DNA of 64,000 nt from assembly GCF_013046825.1 (NCBI RefSeq), contig NZ_CP053187.1, positions 1,477,501 to 1,541,500 on the forward strand, read 5' to 3'. Within the stretch, counting starts at the first letter, position 1; each line of letters begins with the position of its first letter. The notes below the pieces were generated by a model, which was not told where the DNA came from, did not search any database, and saw nothing but the letters and a program-made list of their open reading frames with translations. The stretch is from Turicibacter sanguinis (GTDB lineage: Bacteria; Bacillota_I; Bacilli_A; MOL361; Turicibacteraceae). Made by a program: the position numbers and the translations under genes. This document shows positions 54,547 to 63,600 of the stretch, piece after piece.

Positions 54547-55497
54547 ATGAAATTTAAACATTTATTATCAATGATCTTAGTATCAACAACATTATTAGTC
54601 GGATGTCAATCATCAAAAGGAACAGAAGTAGAAGAGCAAATACCAGTTGTGGATGAGACATCATCAAGTACAAAACAAGAGGAAGAAACAACAGATGTTG
54701 AAAAAGAAGTAGAAGAAATCAAAGTTGTTGCAGCAACTGTATCGGCAACACAAGTGTTAGCAGAATTAAATGCAGAAGTTTTAGGAGTACCAGCAACATC
54801 ACAAACATTACCTGATGGATATCAAGATTTACCGCAAGTTGGACAAGCAATGAATCCAGACTTAGAAATTGTTGCATCATTAAACCCTGATTTATTTATC
54901 ATGGATGCTAGCTTTAAATCAAGTGTAGAGGAAAGTTTAACTGAGTATGGATTGAATACCTTCTTCTTTGAAACAGGAACATACACTGCGTTTTTAAATA
55001 GTATTAAAGAATTGGGGAATGCGATTAATCGTCAAGATGAAGCAACAACTTTATTGAATCAATTAAAACAAGCTGAGGAAGTTGCTTTAGCAAATAAAAC
55101 AGAACAAGCCCCAACAGTTGCGATCATCTTTGGTGCTGGTGACAACTTCATGTTAGCAACAGAAAGTTCTTATTTAGGAGACCTTGCAAAAACATTAGGT
55201 GCGATTAATATTGCATCAGAGATTGATACAAACATTGAATCAGCATATATCCAATTCAGTTTAGAACAAATTTTAGCACAAAATCCTGATTATGTTTTAC
55301 GCTTTGCCCACGGAAATATCGAAGAAACATCTAAAATGTTCGATGAAGCATTTGATAAAAATGAAGCTTATCAACAATTAGATGCGGTTGCAGATGGGAA
55401 AGTTTATGATTTAGATTCAACTATCTTCAATGTTTCAGCAAATTTAAAAGTAACAGAAGCAATCACAAAACTTGGAGAAATCTTATACGGTAACTAA
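54547..55497 (+). CDS. ABC transporter substrate-binding lipoprotein (iron-siderophore / heme / cobalamin class)
   Basis: A 316-residue lipoprotein: signal peptide with lipobox LLVGC (Cys20), a Ser/Glu/Thr-rich linker to about residue 58, then a BtuF/FepB-type helical-backbone fold (VVAATVSATQVLAELNAEVLGVPATS, IVASLNPDLFIMDASF, NPDYVLRFAHGN). The family binds metal chelates such as siderophores, heme or vitamin B12. The atypical spots where other members show Trp/Tyr ligand contacts do not tell which. It lies 25 bases after the NifH-like gene. Confidence 0.9.
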   Translation: MKFKHLLSMILVSTTLLVGCQSSKGTEVEEQIPVVDETSSSTKQEEETTDVEKEVEEIKVVAATVSATQVLAELNAEVLGVPATSQTLPDGYQDLPQVGQAMNPDLEIVASLNPDLFIMDASFKSSVEESLTEYGLNTFFFETGTYTAFLNSIKELGNAINRQDEATTLLNQLKQAEEVALANKTEQAPTVAIIFGAGDNFMLATESSYLGDLAKTLGAINIASEIDTNIESAYIQFSLEQILAQNPDYVLRFAHGNIEETSKMFDEAFDKNEAYQQLDAVADGKVYDLDSTIFNVSANLKVTEAITKLGEILYGN

Positions 55498-55499
55498 AA

Positions 55500-56480
55500 A
55501 TGAGAATAGATAAAAAATATATCATTATTATCTTATCTTTCATCACTTTACTGAGTTTGATTTTTGTCTTTTCAACGGTGGGGAGTGTTAATTTAAGTTT
55601 AGGTGAAATTTTAAGTGCCTTAAAAAATAACGATAACAAGGTTGTGACAACCATTGTTTATAAAATGCGATTACCACGAAATATTTTAGCGACATTAGTC
55701 GGAGCAAATTTAGCTGTTTCAGGAATTTTACTCCAATCAGTGATGAAAAATCCACTTGCAGACCCAGGAATTACAGGGGTTTCAAGTGGAGCTAGTGTCG
55801 CAGCAATTGTCATTTTATTAACAGCCCCACAATTAGCAAGTATCTTACCTGTTGCTGCCTTTATTGGAGGATGTGTTGCTTGTGCATTAGTTTTTATGAT
55901 GGCATGGAAAAATGGATTAAAGCCTGAACGTGTTGTTTTAGCAGGGGTTGCTGTTAATACGATCTTAGGAGGCTTTATCTCATTATTATCCACACTATAT
56001 AGTGATAAAATTCAAAGTGCGATTTTATGGCTAAATGGGAGTCTTGCAACAAAAACATGGCAAGATGTTCACATGTTAGTTTGGTATTCCGTCATTGGAC
56101 TAATCTTGTCTTTATTTTTAATTCGAAGTGCAAATGTTTTACAACTTGGAGAAGAATCTGCGACAAATTTGGGATTCAATGTGAATCGAACGCGACTTAT
56201 TATTTCACTAGTTGCTGTTTTCTTAGCAGCTACCTCGACTGCTGTTGTTGGAATTATTAGTTTTGTCGGATTAATTGTTCCACATATTTCAAGAATGTTA
56301 ATGGGAAGTGATCATAAATATACGATTCCATTTAGTATGGTCCTTGGCGGAATTGTACTTTTAATTGCAGATACACTTGCAAGAACAGTAGGTGGTTCAA
56401 TTGAAATTCCAGTAGGGGTAATTATGTCGATTGTAGGCGGTCCATTCTTTTTATATTTATTAAGAAAAAGGGGGAACTGA
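55500..56480 (+). CDS. FecCD/BtuC-type ABC permease
   Basis: A 326-residue permease with ten helices. RLPRNILATLVGANLAVSG, GVSSGASVAAI and the ATPase-contacting LGFNVNRTR and GIISFVGLIVPHISR segments are typical. It forms a homodimeric channel for chelated iron, heme or cobalamin. It begins two bases after the binding-protein gene, and the only ribosome complement (GGAGA) is about 20 bases upstream, so translation may be coupled. Confidence 0.92.
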   Translation: MRIDKKYIIIILSFITLLSLIFVFSTVGSVNLSLGEILSALKNNDNKVVTTIVYKMRLPRNILATLVGANLAVSGILLQSVMKNPLADPGITGVSSGASVAAIVILLTAPQLASILPVAAFIGGCVACALVFMMAWKNGLKPERVVLAGVAVNTILGGFISLLSTLYSDKIQSAILWLNGSLATKTWQDVHMLVWYSVIGLILSLFLIRSANVLQLGEESATNLGFNVNRTRLIISLVAVFLAATSTAVVGIISFVGLIVPHISRMLMGSDHKYTIPFSMVLGGIVLLIADTLARTVGGSIEIPVGVIMSIVGGPFFLYLLRKRGN

Positions 56481-56483
56481 TGT

Positions 56484-57269
56484 ATGATTGAAGCAAAGAA
56501 CTTAACAGCTGGCTATGAGGATAAAATCATTATTAAAGATTTGAACTTAAAAATTGAAAAAGGACAAGTGGTCTCGATTATTGGTCCAAATGGGTGTGGA
56601 AAGTCAACGTTACTTAAAACATTATCACGTATGATTAAACCAATGGGAGGGGCTGTTTTACTGGAAAATAACGAGCTGTCCAAACTTAAAAATAAATTTA
56701 TTTCTCAAAAAATATGTTTGTTATCACAACATAATTTAGCACCGACTGATTTAACCGTTGAGCAACTTGTTTATTTTGGTCGCTTACCACATAAGAAATG
56801 GTTTGAATGTAAGACGACAGAAGATCAAGAATTAGTAGAATGGGCAATTGAACAAACAGGGCTAGCACACTATAAACATAAACCTATTGGGTCCTTATCT
56901 GGTGGTGAACGACAAAGGGCCTATATTGCACAGGCCCTTTGTCAAACACCTGATGTTTTACTGCTCGATGAACCAACGACTTATCTTGATATTTCACACC
57001 AACTTGAGCTTATGGAACTTGTGCGTGAAATCAATGAGAAATTCAAGATAACCATTGTGATGGTATTACATGAACTTAACCAAGCTAGCCGATATAGTGA
57101 TCGATTAGTGATTATGAAACAAGGAAGAATCGTATCAGATGGAACACCGGTAGAAACCATTAATCAAGAGATGATTAAGCATGTTTATCAAATTGAATGT
57201 GATATTGATAACGATCCTATTTCAAATAAACCGCGTATTCATCCGATTCAAACGATTAAGACCGCTTAA
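56484..57269 (+). CDS. FepC/BtuD-type ABC ATPase
   Basis: A 261-residue ATPase: Walker A GPNGCGKST near residue 33, signature LSGGERQRAYIAQAL, Walker B DVLLLDEPTTYLDISHQLELM and the switch His in MVLHELNQA. It powers the FecCD-type permease. Three bases separate it from the permease gene and 12 from the NifD-like gene, so importer and enzyme genes are interleaved in one operon. Confidence 0.93.
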   Translation: MIEAKNLTAGYEDKIIIKDLNLKIEKGQVVSIIGPNGCGKSTLLKTLSRMIKPMGGAVLLENNELSKLKNKFISQKICLLSQHNLAPTDLTVEQLVYFGRLPHKKWFECKTTEDQELVEWAIEQTGLAHYKHKPIGSLSGGERQRAYIAQALCQTPDVLLLDEPTTYLDISHQLELMELVREINEKFKITIVMVLHELNQASRYSDRLVIMKQGRIVSDGTPVETINQEMIKHVYQIECDIDNDPISNKPRIHPIQTIKTA

Positions 57270-57281
57270 AGGAGGATCGTT

Positions 57282-58571
57282 ATGTATACATTAGAGAGTT
57301 TAAATCGTCTGAGTGAAATTAAGACGGACCAAGATATTAAAAGTTTATCACATGCTATTTTCCCAGGAACACATTGCCCTTTATTTGGCGTTGCCTTAAC
57401 GGCATCTTATGTTAAAAATATGACAATGATTGTCATTGGAACAAGTGAATGTACGTACTATACGAAAAACTTTGCTTATCATCGTCAAAAAGGAAAAGAT
57501 AGTGTTTATTCATTAGTGCTTGATGATAAAGAAGTCGTATTTGGTGCCGTGGCACAGGTTGAGAGGGCAGTAAAAGAGATTATTGAAATAGAACATCCTG
57601 ATGCAGTCATGCTCGTTACGACATGTGTTCCAGAGTTAATAGGGGAGGATTATTCATCTATTCCTTATACACTTGAGGAAGAGGTAGGGATTCCGATATT
57701 TGTTGTGAACACTGAACATTTTAAATGTAATTCACATATTCCTGGTATGTCACGAGCCTTAAAGTCTTTAAGTCATGCGATGGAAAAAGTTGAGGTACAA
57801 GAAGGAGTTAATATTATTGGACATCGTCAGGATAAGGTAGAGGAAACAGAACTTGTACAGTTATTAAAAAAATATGATGTTCAAATCCAAACCGTTATCC
57901 CTTCAAGTTGTACAATAGCTGAAATAAAAAAGGCTCCAACTGCTAAGTTAAACATTGTTACAGATATGATTGGATTAGATTTAGCGAAAGAAATGAAGCG
58001 AAAATTTAATATTGAGTATCTATACTTTGATAAGCATTTAAATGTAGAGACTATTTCTAAAAATTATGAAGAGTTATCGAAAATACTTGAAATTGATTTT
58101 TCACGAGATTTAAAACAAGTTAAGGCACGTTACGAACAGTTAGCCATGAAATGTTATTCACTATTAAAAGGGAAAAAATTAATTTATGGAAATACGCCAA
58201 TGATGGCACTTGAAATGGTCGATTTCTTAAGTGATTTAGGCTTAGAACCCGTCTTTGTTCAATTACGAGAATTATATGAGCAAGATTCACCTTATAAGGA
58301 GAGTTTATTAGACAAAGGCTATAATCCTTATATTAGTCGTATTGCAAATATTGCGCCATTACGAGAGTTATACGATACGATTGGGGCAGATTTGTATGTA
58401 GGTCATGAAAGTCCAATGTTATTAAAACAAAAAGGAATGATGCAAATGACCTTTGATGCTCACGCTCAAAAAATCGGTTATGAGCTCCCAATTGGTGTCA
58501 TGCAAGATATGATTAAGTTAATGACTGAAGATTCTAAACCAATGGGAGGTGGCAAACATGCAGCTATGTAA
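57282..58571 (+). CDS. NifD/BchN-like nitrogenase-superfamily subunit
   Basis: A 429-residue protein of the nitrogenase component 1 family. Three Cys sit at the places of the NifD cluster ligands: Cys32 in GTHCPLFG, Cys57 in TSECTYY and Cys115 in TTCVPELIGED. Their spacing (25 and 58) is close to BchN of protochlorophyllide reductase. Nothing corresponds to the FeMo-cofactor Cys and His ligands of NifD. The C terminus has DLYVGHES and PMGGGKHAAM. It should form a heterodimer with the next gene product and reduce a substrate with electrons from the NifH-like protein. Its start follows AAGGAGGA. Confidence 0.88.
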   Translation: MYTLESLNRLSEIKTDQDIKSLSHAIFPGTHCPLFGVALTASYVKNMTMIVIGTSECTYYTKNFAYHRQKGKDSVYSLVLDDKEVVFGAVAQVERAVKEIIEIEHPDAVMLVTTCVPELIGEDYSSIPYTLEEEVGIPIFVVNTEHFKCNSHIPGMSRALKSLSHAMEKVEVQEGVNIIGHRQDKVEETELVQLLKKYDVQIQTVIPSSCTIAEIKKAPTAKLNIVTDMIGLDLAKEMKRKFNIEYLYFDKHLNVETISKNYEELSKILEIDFSRDLKQVKARYEQLAMKCYSLLKGKKLIYGNTPMMALEMVDFLSDLGLEPVFVQLRELYEQDSPYKESLLDKGYNPYISRIANIAPLRELYDTIGADLYVGHESPMLLKQKGMMQMTFDAHAQKIGYELPIGVMQDMIKLMTEDSKPMGGGKHAAM

Positions 58572-59763
58572 ATATTATCCGGTTGCAAATGATCGGATGG
58601 GGTCGATTTGGACACTTTGTTCGATTAAAGATACCTGTATCATTGAGTTTGGCCCTGCAGGAACAACTCACTATGCAGTTGAGGGAATTGGAAGTTTGAA
58701 TGCAGGGGAAGGTTCCCGCATTTATTCAACCCATATGGATCAAAGTGATGTAACGTTTGGAAAGTATGATCGATTAGAAAAAGCTATTTTAGAGGTTGAT
58801 GAGAATATTAAACCTCGATACATTTTTGTCATGGCTTCTTCGATTTCCTCAATTATTGGTGCGGATATTGAGAGTGTGTGTAGCGATTTACAAAGTCAAG
58901 TTCAGTCTAAACTTATTGCCATCACGACTGGAGGACTTAAGCATCAATATCATATTGGAGTTGAACAAACATTAGAATTACTCGTGAAGAAGTTAGTTGG
59001 TGATTATCCTCGTGATGTTAATAAATATAATATTTTAGGCTGTACGATTGATAAATATAATTATGCTTCTGATGTTGAAGAAATGAAACGTATGATGAAG
59101 CTCTTCTTTAACAAGGAAGTTCAAACAGTTTTCACATGTGAGACAACTGTTGAAGAAATTGAACAGGCTAGTCGTGCGTCTTTAAATATTGTTATGCGCA
59201 AAGAAGCCTTGAAAGCTGCTAAGTGGATGAAGAAAACTTACGGAATTCCGTATATTTATCACCATGTATATGGCCTTCAAAATACGATTGATTTTATTGA
59301 AGCAGTTAATAAAATCGATGGGTATGAAGTGAATCGAGAGTATCTAAATGCAGAAGTTGAAGCAGTAAAAAAGCATTTGTTTAGTTTAAAACGTAAATTT
59401 TTATTTTATAAAGAAACAAAGGAATGCGCGATTTTTGGTGACTATGATACGGTGCTAGGATTTGACGCTATTTTAAAAGAGCTAGGACTTGCTACTGATC
59501 GTTTAGAAGTATTGTACCAAACGGAAGTAGAAGCAGATTGGATATCCGGTCGCCCTGAATTAGAAAGAATAAAATATTTAAAATCAAAAGAACTATTCAT
59601 GATTTGTGGAGATGGTCCAAGCTTAGAGATGGAACATCAAGCTAAATTAGAGTTACAGGTTAGTAACCCTAATTTAAATCAAGTTTTGATTTATCCATAT
59701 ACGCCCTATATGGGATTTAGAGGGATGCTTTTCGTTATTGAAAAAATATTAAATATCAAATAG
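58558..59763 (+). CDS. NifK/BchB-like nitrogenase-superfamily subunit
   Basis: About 401 residues, starting MQLCKYYPVANDRMGS. Only the first family cysteine is present (Cys4). The second reads Thr in GPAGTTHYA and the third Ser/Ile in MASSISSIIGADIE. Extra Cys21 and Cys27 lie close by. Three D-subunit Cys plus one ligand from this chain would hold a [4Fe-4S] centre as in BchNB. ATG 58558 lies eight bases after GGGAGG and 14 bases inside the preceding gene, so translation is coupled. Confidence 0.87.
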   Translation: MQLCKYYPVANDRMGSIWTLCSIKDTCIIEFGPAGTTHYAVEGIGSLNAGEGSRIYSTHMDQSDVTFGKYDRLEKAILEVDENIKPRYIFVMASSISSIIGADIESVCSDLQSQVQSKLIAITTGGLKHQYHIGVEQTLELLVKKLVGDYPRDVNKYNILGCTIDKYNYASDVEEMKRMMKLFFNKEVQTVFTCETTVEEIEQASRASLNIVMRKEALKAAKWMKKTYGIPYIYHHVYGLQNTIDFIEAVNKIDGYEVNREYLNAEVEAVKKHLFSLKRKFLFYKETKECAIFGDYDTVLGFDAILKELGLATDRLEVLYQTEVEADWISGRPELERIKYLKSKELFMICGDGPSLEMEHQAKLELQVSNPNLNQVLIYPYTPYMGFRGMLFVIEKILNIK

Positions 59764-59777
59764 TAAGGATGTAAGAA

Positions 59778-60233
59778 ATGGAAACATTATTAAATCAGAA
59801 AAGTTTAATGATTAGTTCATTAAATGAAAATAAAATGCCTGAAATTAGTTATGCACCTTTTATGATGAAAGATCAAAAAATCTATATTTATATTAGTAAG
59901 GCTGCTGCACATTATCATAATTTAGTGCAAAATCCACAGTGTTCAGTCATGCTAATTGAAGATGAAGCAGCTTGTAAAACGGTCTTTGCAAGAGAACGCG
60001 TTTCTTTTGAATGTATAGCTTCAAAAGTTGAGTCAAGCAAGGAGTTATTAGAATTATTTGGTGGACGACAAGGAGCTCAAATGATGATGGTTTTAAAAAC
60101 ATTAGACTTTGATTTCTTTGAGTTAGTCCCACTTAAAGGTCGTCTTGTTAAAGGATTTGGACAGGCGTTTAACATTTCTTTAAACAATAGTGAGTTTCAA
60201 TTAACACAAGTCACATCAATAGGGCATAAATAA
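59778..60233 (+). CDS. HugZ/HutZ-like pyridoxamine-oxidase-fold protein
   Basis: A 151-residue split-barrel protein. The C-terminal pattern LKGRLVKGFGQAFNIS recalls the VGGFG motif of heme-binding HugZ and HutZ, which degrade or store heme. The end TSIGHK has a His that could act as axial ligand, as in HugZ. CKTVFARERVSFEC resembles the same family. It is shorter than HugZ (about 250). Cotranscribed 15 bases after the NifK-like gene. Alternatively an FMN-binding pyridoxamine-oxidase relative that helps the reductase. Confidence 0.75.
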   Translation: METLLNQKSLMISSLNENKMPEISYAPFMMKDQKIYIYISKAAAHYHNLVQNPQCSVMLIEDEAACKTVFARERVSFECIASKVESSKELLELFGGRQGAQMMMVLKTLDFDFFELVPLKGRLVKGFGQAFNISLNNSEFQLTQVTSIGHK

Positions 60234-60234
60234 G

Positions 60235-60266
60235 AAAAACTCTCGCACATCAGGGCGAGAGTTTTT
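60235..60266 (+). terminator. Terminator of nitrogenase-like operon
   Basis: AAAAACTCTCGC / GCGAGAGTTTTT with an 8-base loop. Confidence 0.9.
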
Positions 60267-60375
60267 CTTATTCAATACCTAACATTTGACCATCTAATTC
60301 AAACATTTTGAGATGTTTAACTCTTTTAGAAAACGCTATAATTAGTTATGATTTAGTAAAAGAGGGGATAAAAAG

Positions 60376-61002
60376 ATGAAGAGAAATAAGAGGGATTATG
60401 TTTTGTATTTGATAGGTATTATGATGTTAACACTTGGGGTTTCGTTGACGGTACAATCTGATTTAGGAGCAGGTTCGATTGATTCAATTAATTTCGCTTT
60501 GGCTCACCGACTTAATATTAACCTTTCAATTGTTATTTTTGTCATGGCTTTGTTAGCAATTGCGATTTCAACTTGTATCAGATGTGAAAGACCAAAGTTC
60601 ACAACGTTGATTACGGCTTTTTTTATGGCTATCGGAACTGAGTTTTGGGTGTTTGTTGTGAGTCCTATTGTACCTGAAACGTTAATGCAAAAAATTGTAG
60701 TATTTAGTATCGCTGTTATTTTGGTCTGCACAGGATTAGCACTTTACTTAAAGCCTAAATTACCGGCTCATCCAAATGATGATATTACGGTTTCTATTAG
60801 CGAAGTAAGTAACCTGAAAATTGGAACAGCTAAACTAATGATGGATGCTATTTGTATGATTATTGCTTTGTTATTGCAAGGTCCTATTGGGGGTGGAACA
60901 ATTATTTTGACTCTGTTTGTAGGGCCTGGGGTTAATTTAGCAACGTATTTACTAGAAAAATTACCTTTCATTAATGACTTACAACCTTATCATATACAGT
61001 AA
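60376..61002 (+). CDS. YczE-like integral membrane protein
   Basis: A 208-residue protein with five to six helices. LGVSLTVQSDLGAGSIDSINFALA and the later PIGGGTIILTLFVGPGVN match the YczE/YyaS/YitT group, whose members are linked to peptide synthesis or sporulation but lack a defined activity. Ribosome site GAGGGGA. Single-gene unit that may not belong to the neighbouring operon. Confidence 0.8.
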   Translation: MKRNKRDYVLYLIGIMMLTLGVSLTVQSDLGAGSIDSINFALAHRLNINLSIVIFVMALLAIAISTCIRCERPKFTTLITAFFMAIGTEFWVFVVSPIVPETLMQKIVVFSIAVILVCTGLALYLKPKLPAHPNDDITVSISEVSNLKIGTAKLMMDAICMIIALLLQGPIGGGTIILTLFVGPGVNLATYLLEKLPFINDLQPYHIQ

Positions 61003-61025
61003 AAGCCAGGCGATCCTGGCTTTTT
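61001..61025. terminator. Bidirectional terminator
   Basis: AAAAGCCAGG / CCTGGCTTTTT with loop CGAT. Confidence 0.88.
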
Positions 61026-61848
61026 AATGGTTTAAATGACGGTATTCACTTGGTGAAATCCCATTTGCTTTTTTAAAAGCTTTTGAGAAAGCAAGGGGAT
61101 CACTGTATCCACAAGAGTGCGAAATATTAGCGACAGATAAATCGGTTTGAAGTAATAAATCTGCCGCCTTAGTCATTCGAAATTGAATCAAAAAGTTCTG
61201 GGGGGACATTCCTAAATGCTTTTGAAAAAGTGAAGTTAAATAAGTGCGATTTAAACATAGATAGTGGGAAATATCGCTCACTTTAATATAGTTAAAGTAA
61301 TTATTTTCGATAAATTCAATGGCCTTACTCACATAGTGATTATCTTCTTGAAGGCTTGGTTGTTTTGTTTGAATATGACTCGATTCTGAGAGTTTAGAAA
61401 GAAGGAGATAAAGAAGCCCTTGATATTTTAATTCGTTCGCATGAGTTGATTTATTACAATTTAACATCTCTGCGACATAGGACTTCAAGGTTTCACAATC
61501 ATGGACATTTAATACTAAGCGATTATCAATAAAACCAGCATGTTCTAAATATTTTTTTGCCATCTGTCCATCGAAGCCAACCCAAATATAAGCCCAAGGA
61601 TCTTCTTGGTCAGCTTGATAAAAAGTTAATTCATTAGGGCGGATTAAGAAGCATTGATCTTTTTTAATTTCGTATTTTTGATCATTTAAATAATAGGCAC
61701 CTTTACCTTTTAAAACAAAATGAAGTAAAAAGGTTGGACGGATAGCTGGACCATACGAATGTCCAGGTTCGCATTCATGCATTCCACAATAACAAAAAGC
61801 TAAATCTCTGTATGGTTGTGGATCAATTGTTAAGCTAAATTGTTCCAT
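61024..61848 (-). CDS. AraC-family regulator with cupin sensor domain
   Basis: A 274-residue regulator. The first 160 residues are a cupin-type arabinose-binding-like domain (LLHFVLKGKGAYYLNDQKYEIKKDQ, PWAYIWVGFDG) and the last 100 a double helix-turn-helix ending GYSDPLAFSKAFKKANGISPSEYR. This subclass (RafR/MsmR-like) usually controls sugar utilisation, for example alpha-galactosides. No sugar operon lies next to it, though the alpha-galactosidase gene at 43.9 kb could be a target. Confidence 0.88.
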   Translation of the reverse strand: MEQFSLTIDPQPYRDLAFCYCGMHECEPGHSYGPAIRPTFLLHFVLKGKGAYYLNDQKYEIKKDQCFLIRPNELTFYQADQEDPWAYIWVGFDGQMAKKYLEHAGFIDNRLVLNVHDCETLKSYVAEMLNCNKSTHANELKYQGLLYLLLSKLSESSHIQTKQPSLQEDNHYVSKAIEFIENNYFNYIKVSDISHYLCLNRTYLTSLFQKHLGMSPQNFLIQFRMTKAADLLLQTDLSVANISHSCGYSDPLAFSKAFKKANGISPSEYRHLNH

Positions 61849-62259
61849 GAAGAAAGCCCCCTAAATGTATGAATTGAAATAAGTATAGCACATCTAATGG
61901 AAGGTAAAAATAGATAATTTTATATATAACTCAAAGCTATATCTAAAAAATGAAATTTAAATTTAATTCAAAAGTTGGATATATTTTTAATGATTTGATA
62001 AATTTTTTAGAGGTAATCTTCATTTTTTTAAGCTGATTAAAGTGCGGAAAGGGATAAGGTTCGTATAGTAGAAAAATAAGGGATCAGTTGTGTGATTTAG
62101 TTAGCCAATTCAATAGTTTTTTTATTTTACGTAATTTAGTTTAATTCACCAAAATTCAATTTTTTTCGCATAAATCTGATGTTGATTTAAATACTAAAGA
62201 TAGTAGCGTGACTCTAAAGAGGCTACCAATAAAAGTAAGATTGATTAGAGGTGTAAAAG
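61849..62259. other. AT-rich intergenic region before ldh
   Basis: About 410 bases without a supported gene or a clear hairpin. It should hold the promoters of the AraC gene and ldh, but I cannot point to a convincing -35/-10 pair or a Rex site. Confidence 0.5.
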
Positions 62260-63204
62260 TTGAAAAGTGGAGTAAGACGCGTTGTATTAGTCGGAACAGG
62301 TTTTGTTGGAATGAGTTTTGCGTACTCAATTATTAATCAAGGTGGAATTGAGGAGCTAGTTTTAATTGATGTTAACCATGATAAAGCAGAAGGAGAAGCA
62401 ATGGATTTAAGTCATGGTATTGCCTTTGCTCCTGATAAAACTGAAATTTGGGCAGGAACTTATGCTGATTGTGGTACTGCAGATATTGTTGTCGTAACAG
62501 CTGGTGTTAATCAACAACCAGGAGAAACACGTTTAGCTTTAGTTGAACGTAATGCTAAAATTATGCGCGATGTGGTTAAAAATGTGATGAAATCAGGATT
62601 TAATGGAATTTTATTAATTGCAAGTAATCCAGTAGATGTTTTAACATATGTTGCCTGGCAAGAATCGGGTCTTTCACGTCATCGTGTCATCGGGACAGGT
62701 ACAACGCTTGATACAGCTCGTTTACGACATGAAATTGGTAAATATTTAAATGTGGATCCACGTAACGTGCATGGATACATTGTTGGGGAACATGGTGATA
62801 CAGAAACACCTTTATGGTCTCACACAACAGTTGGGGTAAAACCTTTACTAGATATTATTCAAGACGATCCACAATATAAATTTGAAGATTTAGAGCAAAT
62901 TTATGTGAATGTTCGTGATGCAGCATATCACATTATCGATCGTAAACGTGCAACTTATTACGGTATTGGGATGTGTACAACACGTATTGTCAAAGCTATT
63001 TTAAATGATGAAAATTGTGTTTTACCAGTTTCAGCTTATTTAAATGGACAATACGGAATTAAAGATATCTTCACAGGAGTTCCTGCCATTATTAATCGTA
63101 ATGGAGTACGTGAAGTATATAATTTAAATATTACAAAAGAAGAACGCGATCAACTTCATAAATCAGTGGATATTTTAAGAGAAACACTTCAAACGGTCTT
63201 ATAG
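62260..63204 (+). CDS. ldh: L-lactate dehydrogenase
   Basis: A 314-residue NAD-dependent [19 protein letters not shown] binds NAD, Asp38 in LVLIDVN selects NAD over NADP, and the substrate loop NQQPGETRL carries Gln and Arg91 typical of lactate rather than malate dehydrogenases. Catalytic Asp151/Arg154 (TTLDTARLR) and His178 (GEHGDTE) are present. It regenerates NAD+ in fermentation. Starts with TTG behind AGAGGTG. Confidence 0.95.
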   Translation: MKSGVRRVVLVGTGFVGMSFAYSIINQGGIEELVLIDVNHDKAEGEAMDLSHGIAFAPDKTEIWAGTYADCGTADIVVVTAGVNQQPGETRLALVERNAKIMRDVVKNVMKSGFNGILLIASNPVDVLTYVAWQESGLSRHRVIGTGTTLDTARLRHEIGKYLNVDPRNVHGYIVGEHGDTETPLWSHTTVGVKPLLDIIQDDPQYKFEDLEQIYVNVRDAAYHIIDRKRATYYGIGMCTTRIVKAILNDENCVLPVSAYLNGQYGIKDIFTGVPAIINRNGVREVYNLNITKEERDQLHKSVDILRETLQTVL

Positions 63205-63225
63205 TCAATTTAAGGAGGTATACTT

Positions 63226-63558
63226 ATGTCAACTCATGATAAATATGAAAAGGTTGTAACAGATACAGAACATTTAGCTAAAAAAGTGGCAAATAAAGCT
63301 GAAGATTTAGCTGAAGATTTAAAATATGGAGCTAAAAAAGCAGCTCGTGGTGCTGAAGAGTTAGCGGAAGATATGGCTCACGGTATTTCAAAAGGTGCTA
63401 AAAAAGCAGCTCGTGGTGCTGAAGAGTTAGCAGAGGATATGGTACAAGGTGTTCAACATGCTTCTAAAAAAGTAGCTAATAAAACAGAAGATTTAATGGA
63501 GAAAGCAAAAGATTTTGTCGATAATATTAATCATCCAAATAATCATTTAGAACAATAA
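63226..63558 (+). CDS. LEA-like / YtxH-like repeat protein
   Basis: A 110-residue, highly charged, Ala/Lys/Glu-rich helical protein without a membrane segment. Two 22-residue repeats start GAKKAARGAEELAEDM, and weaker copies flank them (KKVANKAEDLAEDL and KKVANKTEDLMEKA). The 11-residue periodicity resembles group 3 LEA and apolipoprotein-like stress proteins. It follows ldh by 21 bases with AGGAGG and may share its message. A protective or membrane-coating role is a guess. Confidence 0.75.
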   Translation: MSTHDKYEKVVTDTEHLAKKVANKAEDLAEDLKYGAKKAARGAEELAEDMAHGISKGAKKAARGAEELAEDMVQGVQHASKKVANKTEDLMEKAKDFVDNINHPNNHLEQ

Positions 63559-63559
63559 T

Positions 63560-63594
63560 AAAAAATCCCACGATATGTAATCGTGGGATTTTTT
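63560..63594. terminator. Bidirectional terminator
   Basis: AAAAAATCCCACGA / TCGTGGGATTTTTT. Confidence 0.9.
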
Positions 63595-63600
63595 ATGAAA

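Noticed and set aside
53772-59763. Nitrogen fixation locus
   Set aside because: NifD-like and NifK-like proteins lack the cofactor ligands and three of the six P-cluster cysteines, and no nifE, nifN, nifB or nifV is present.
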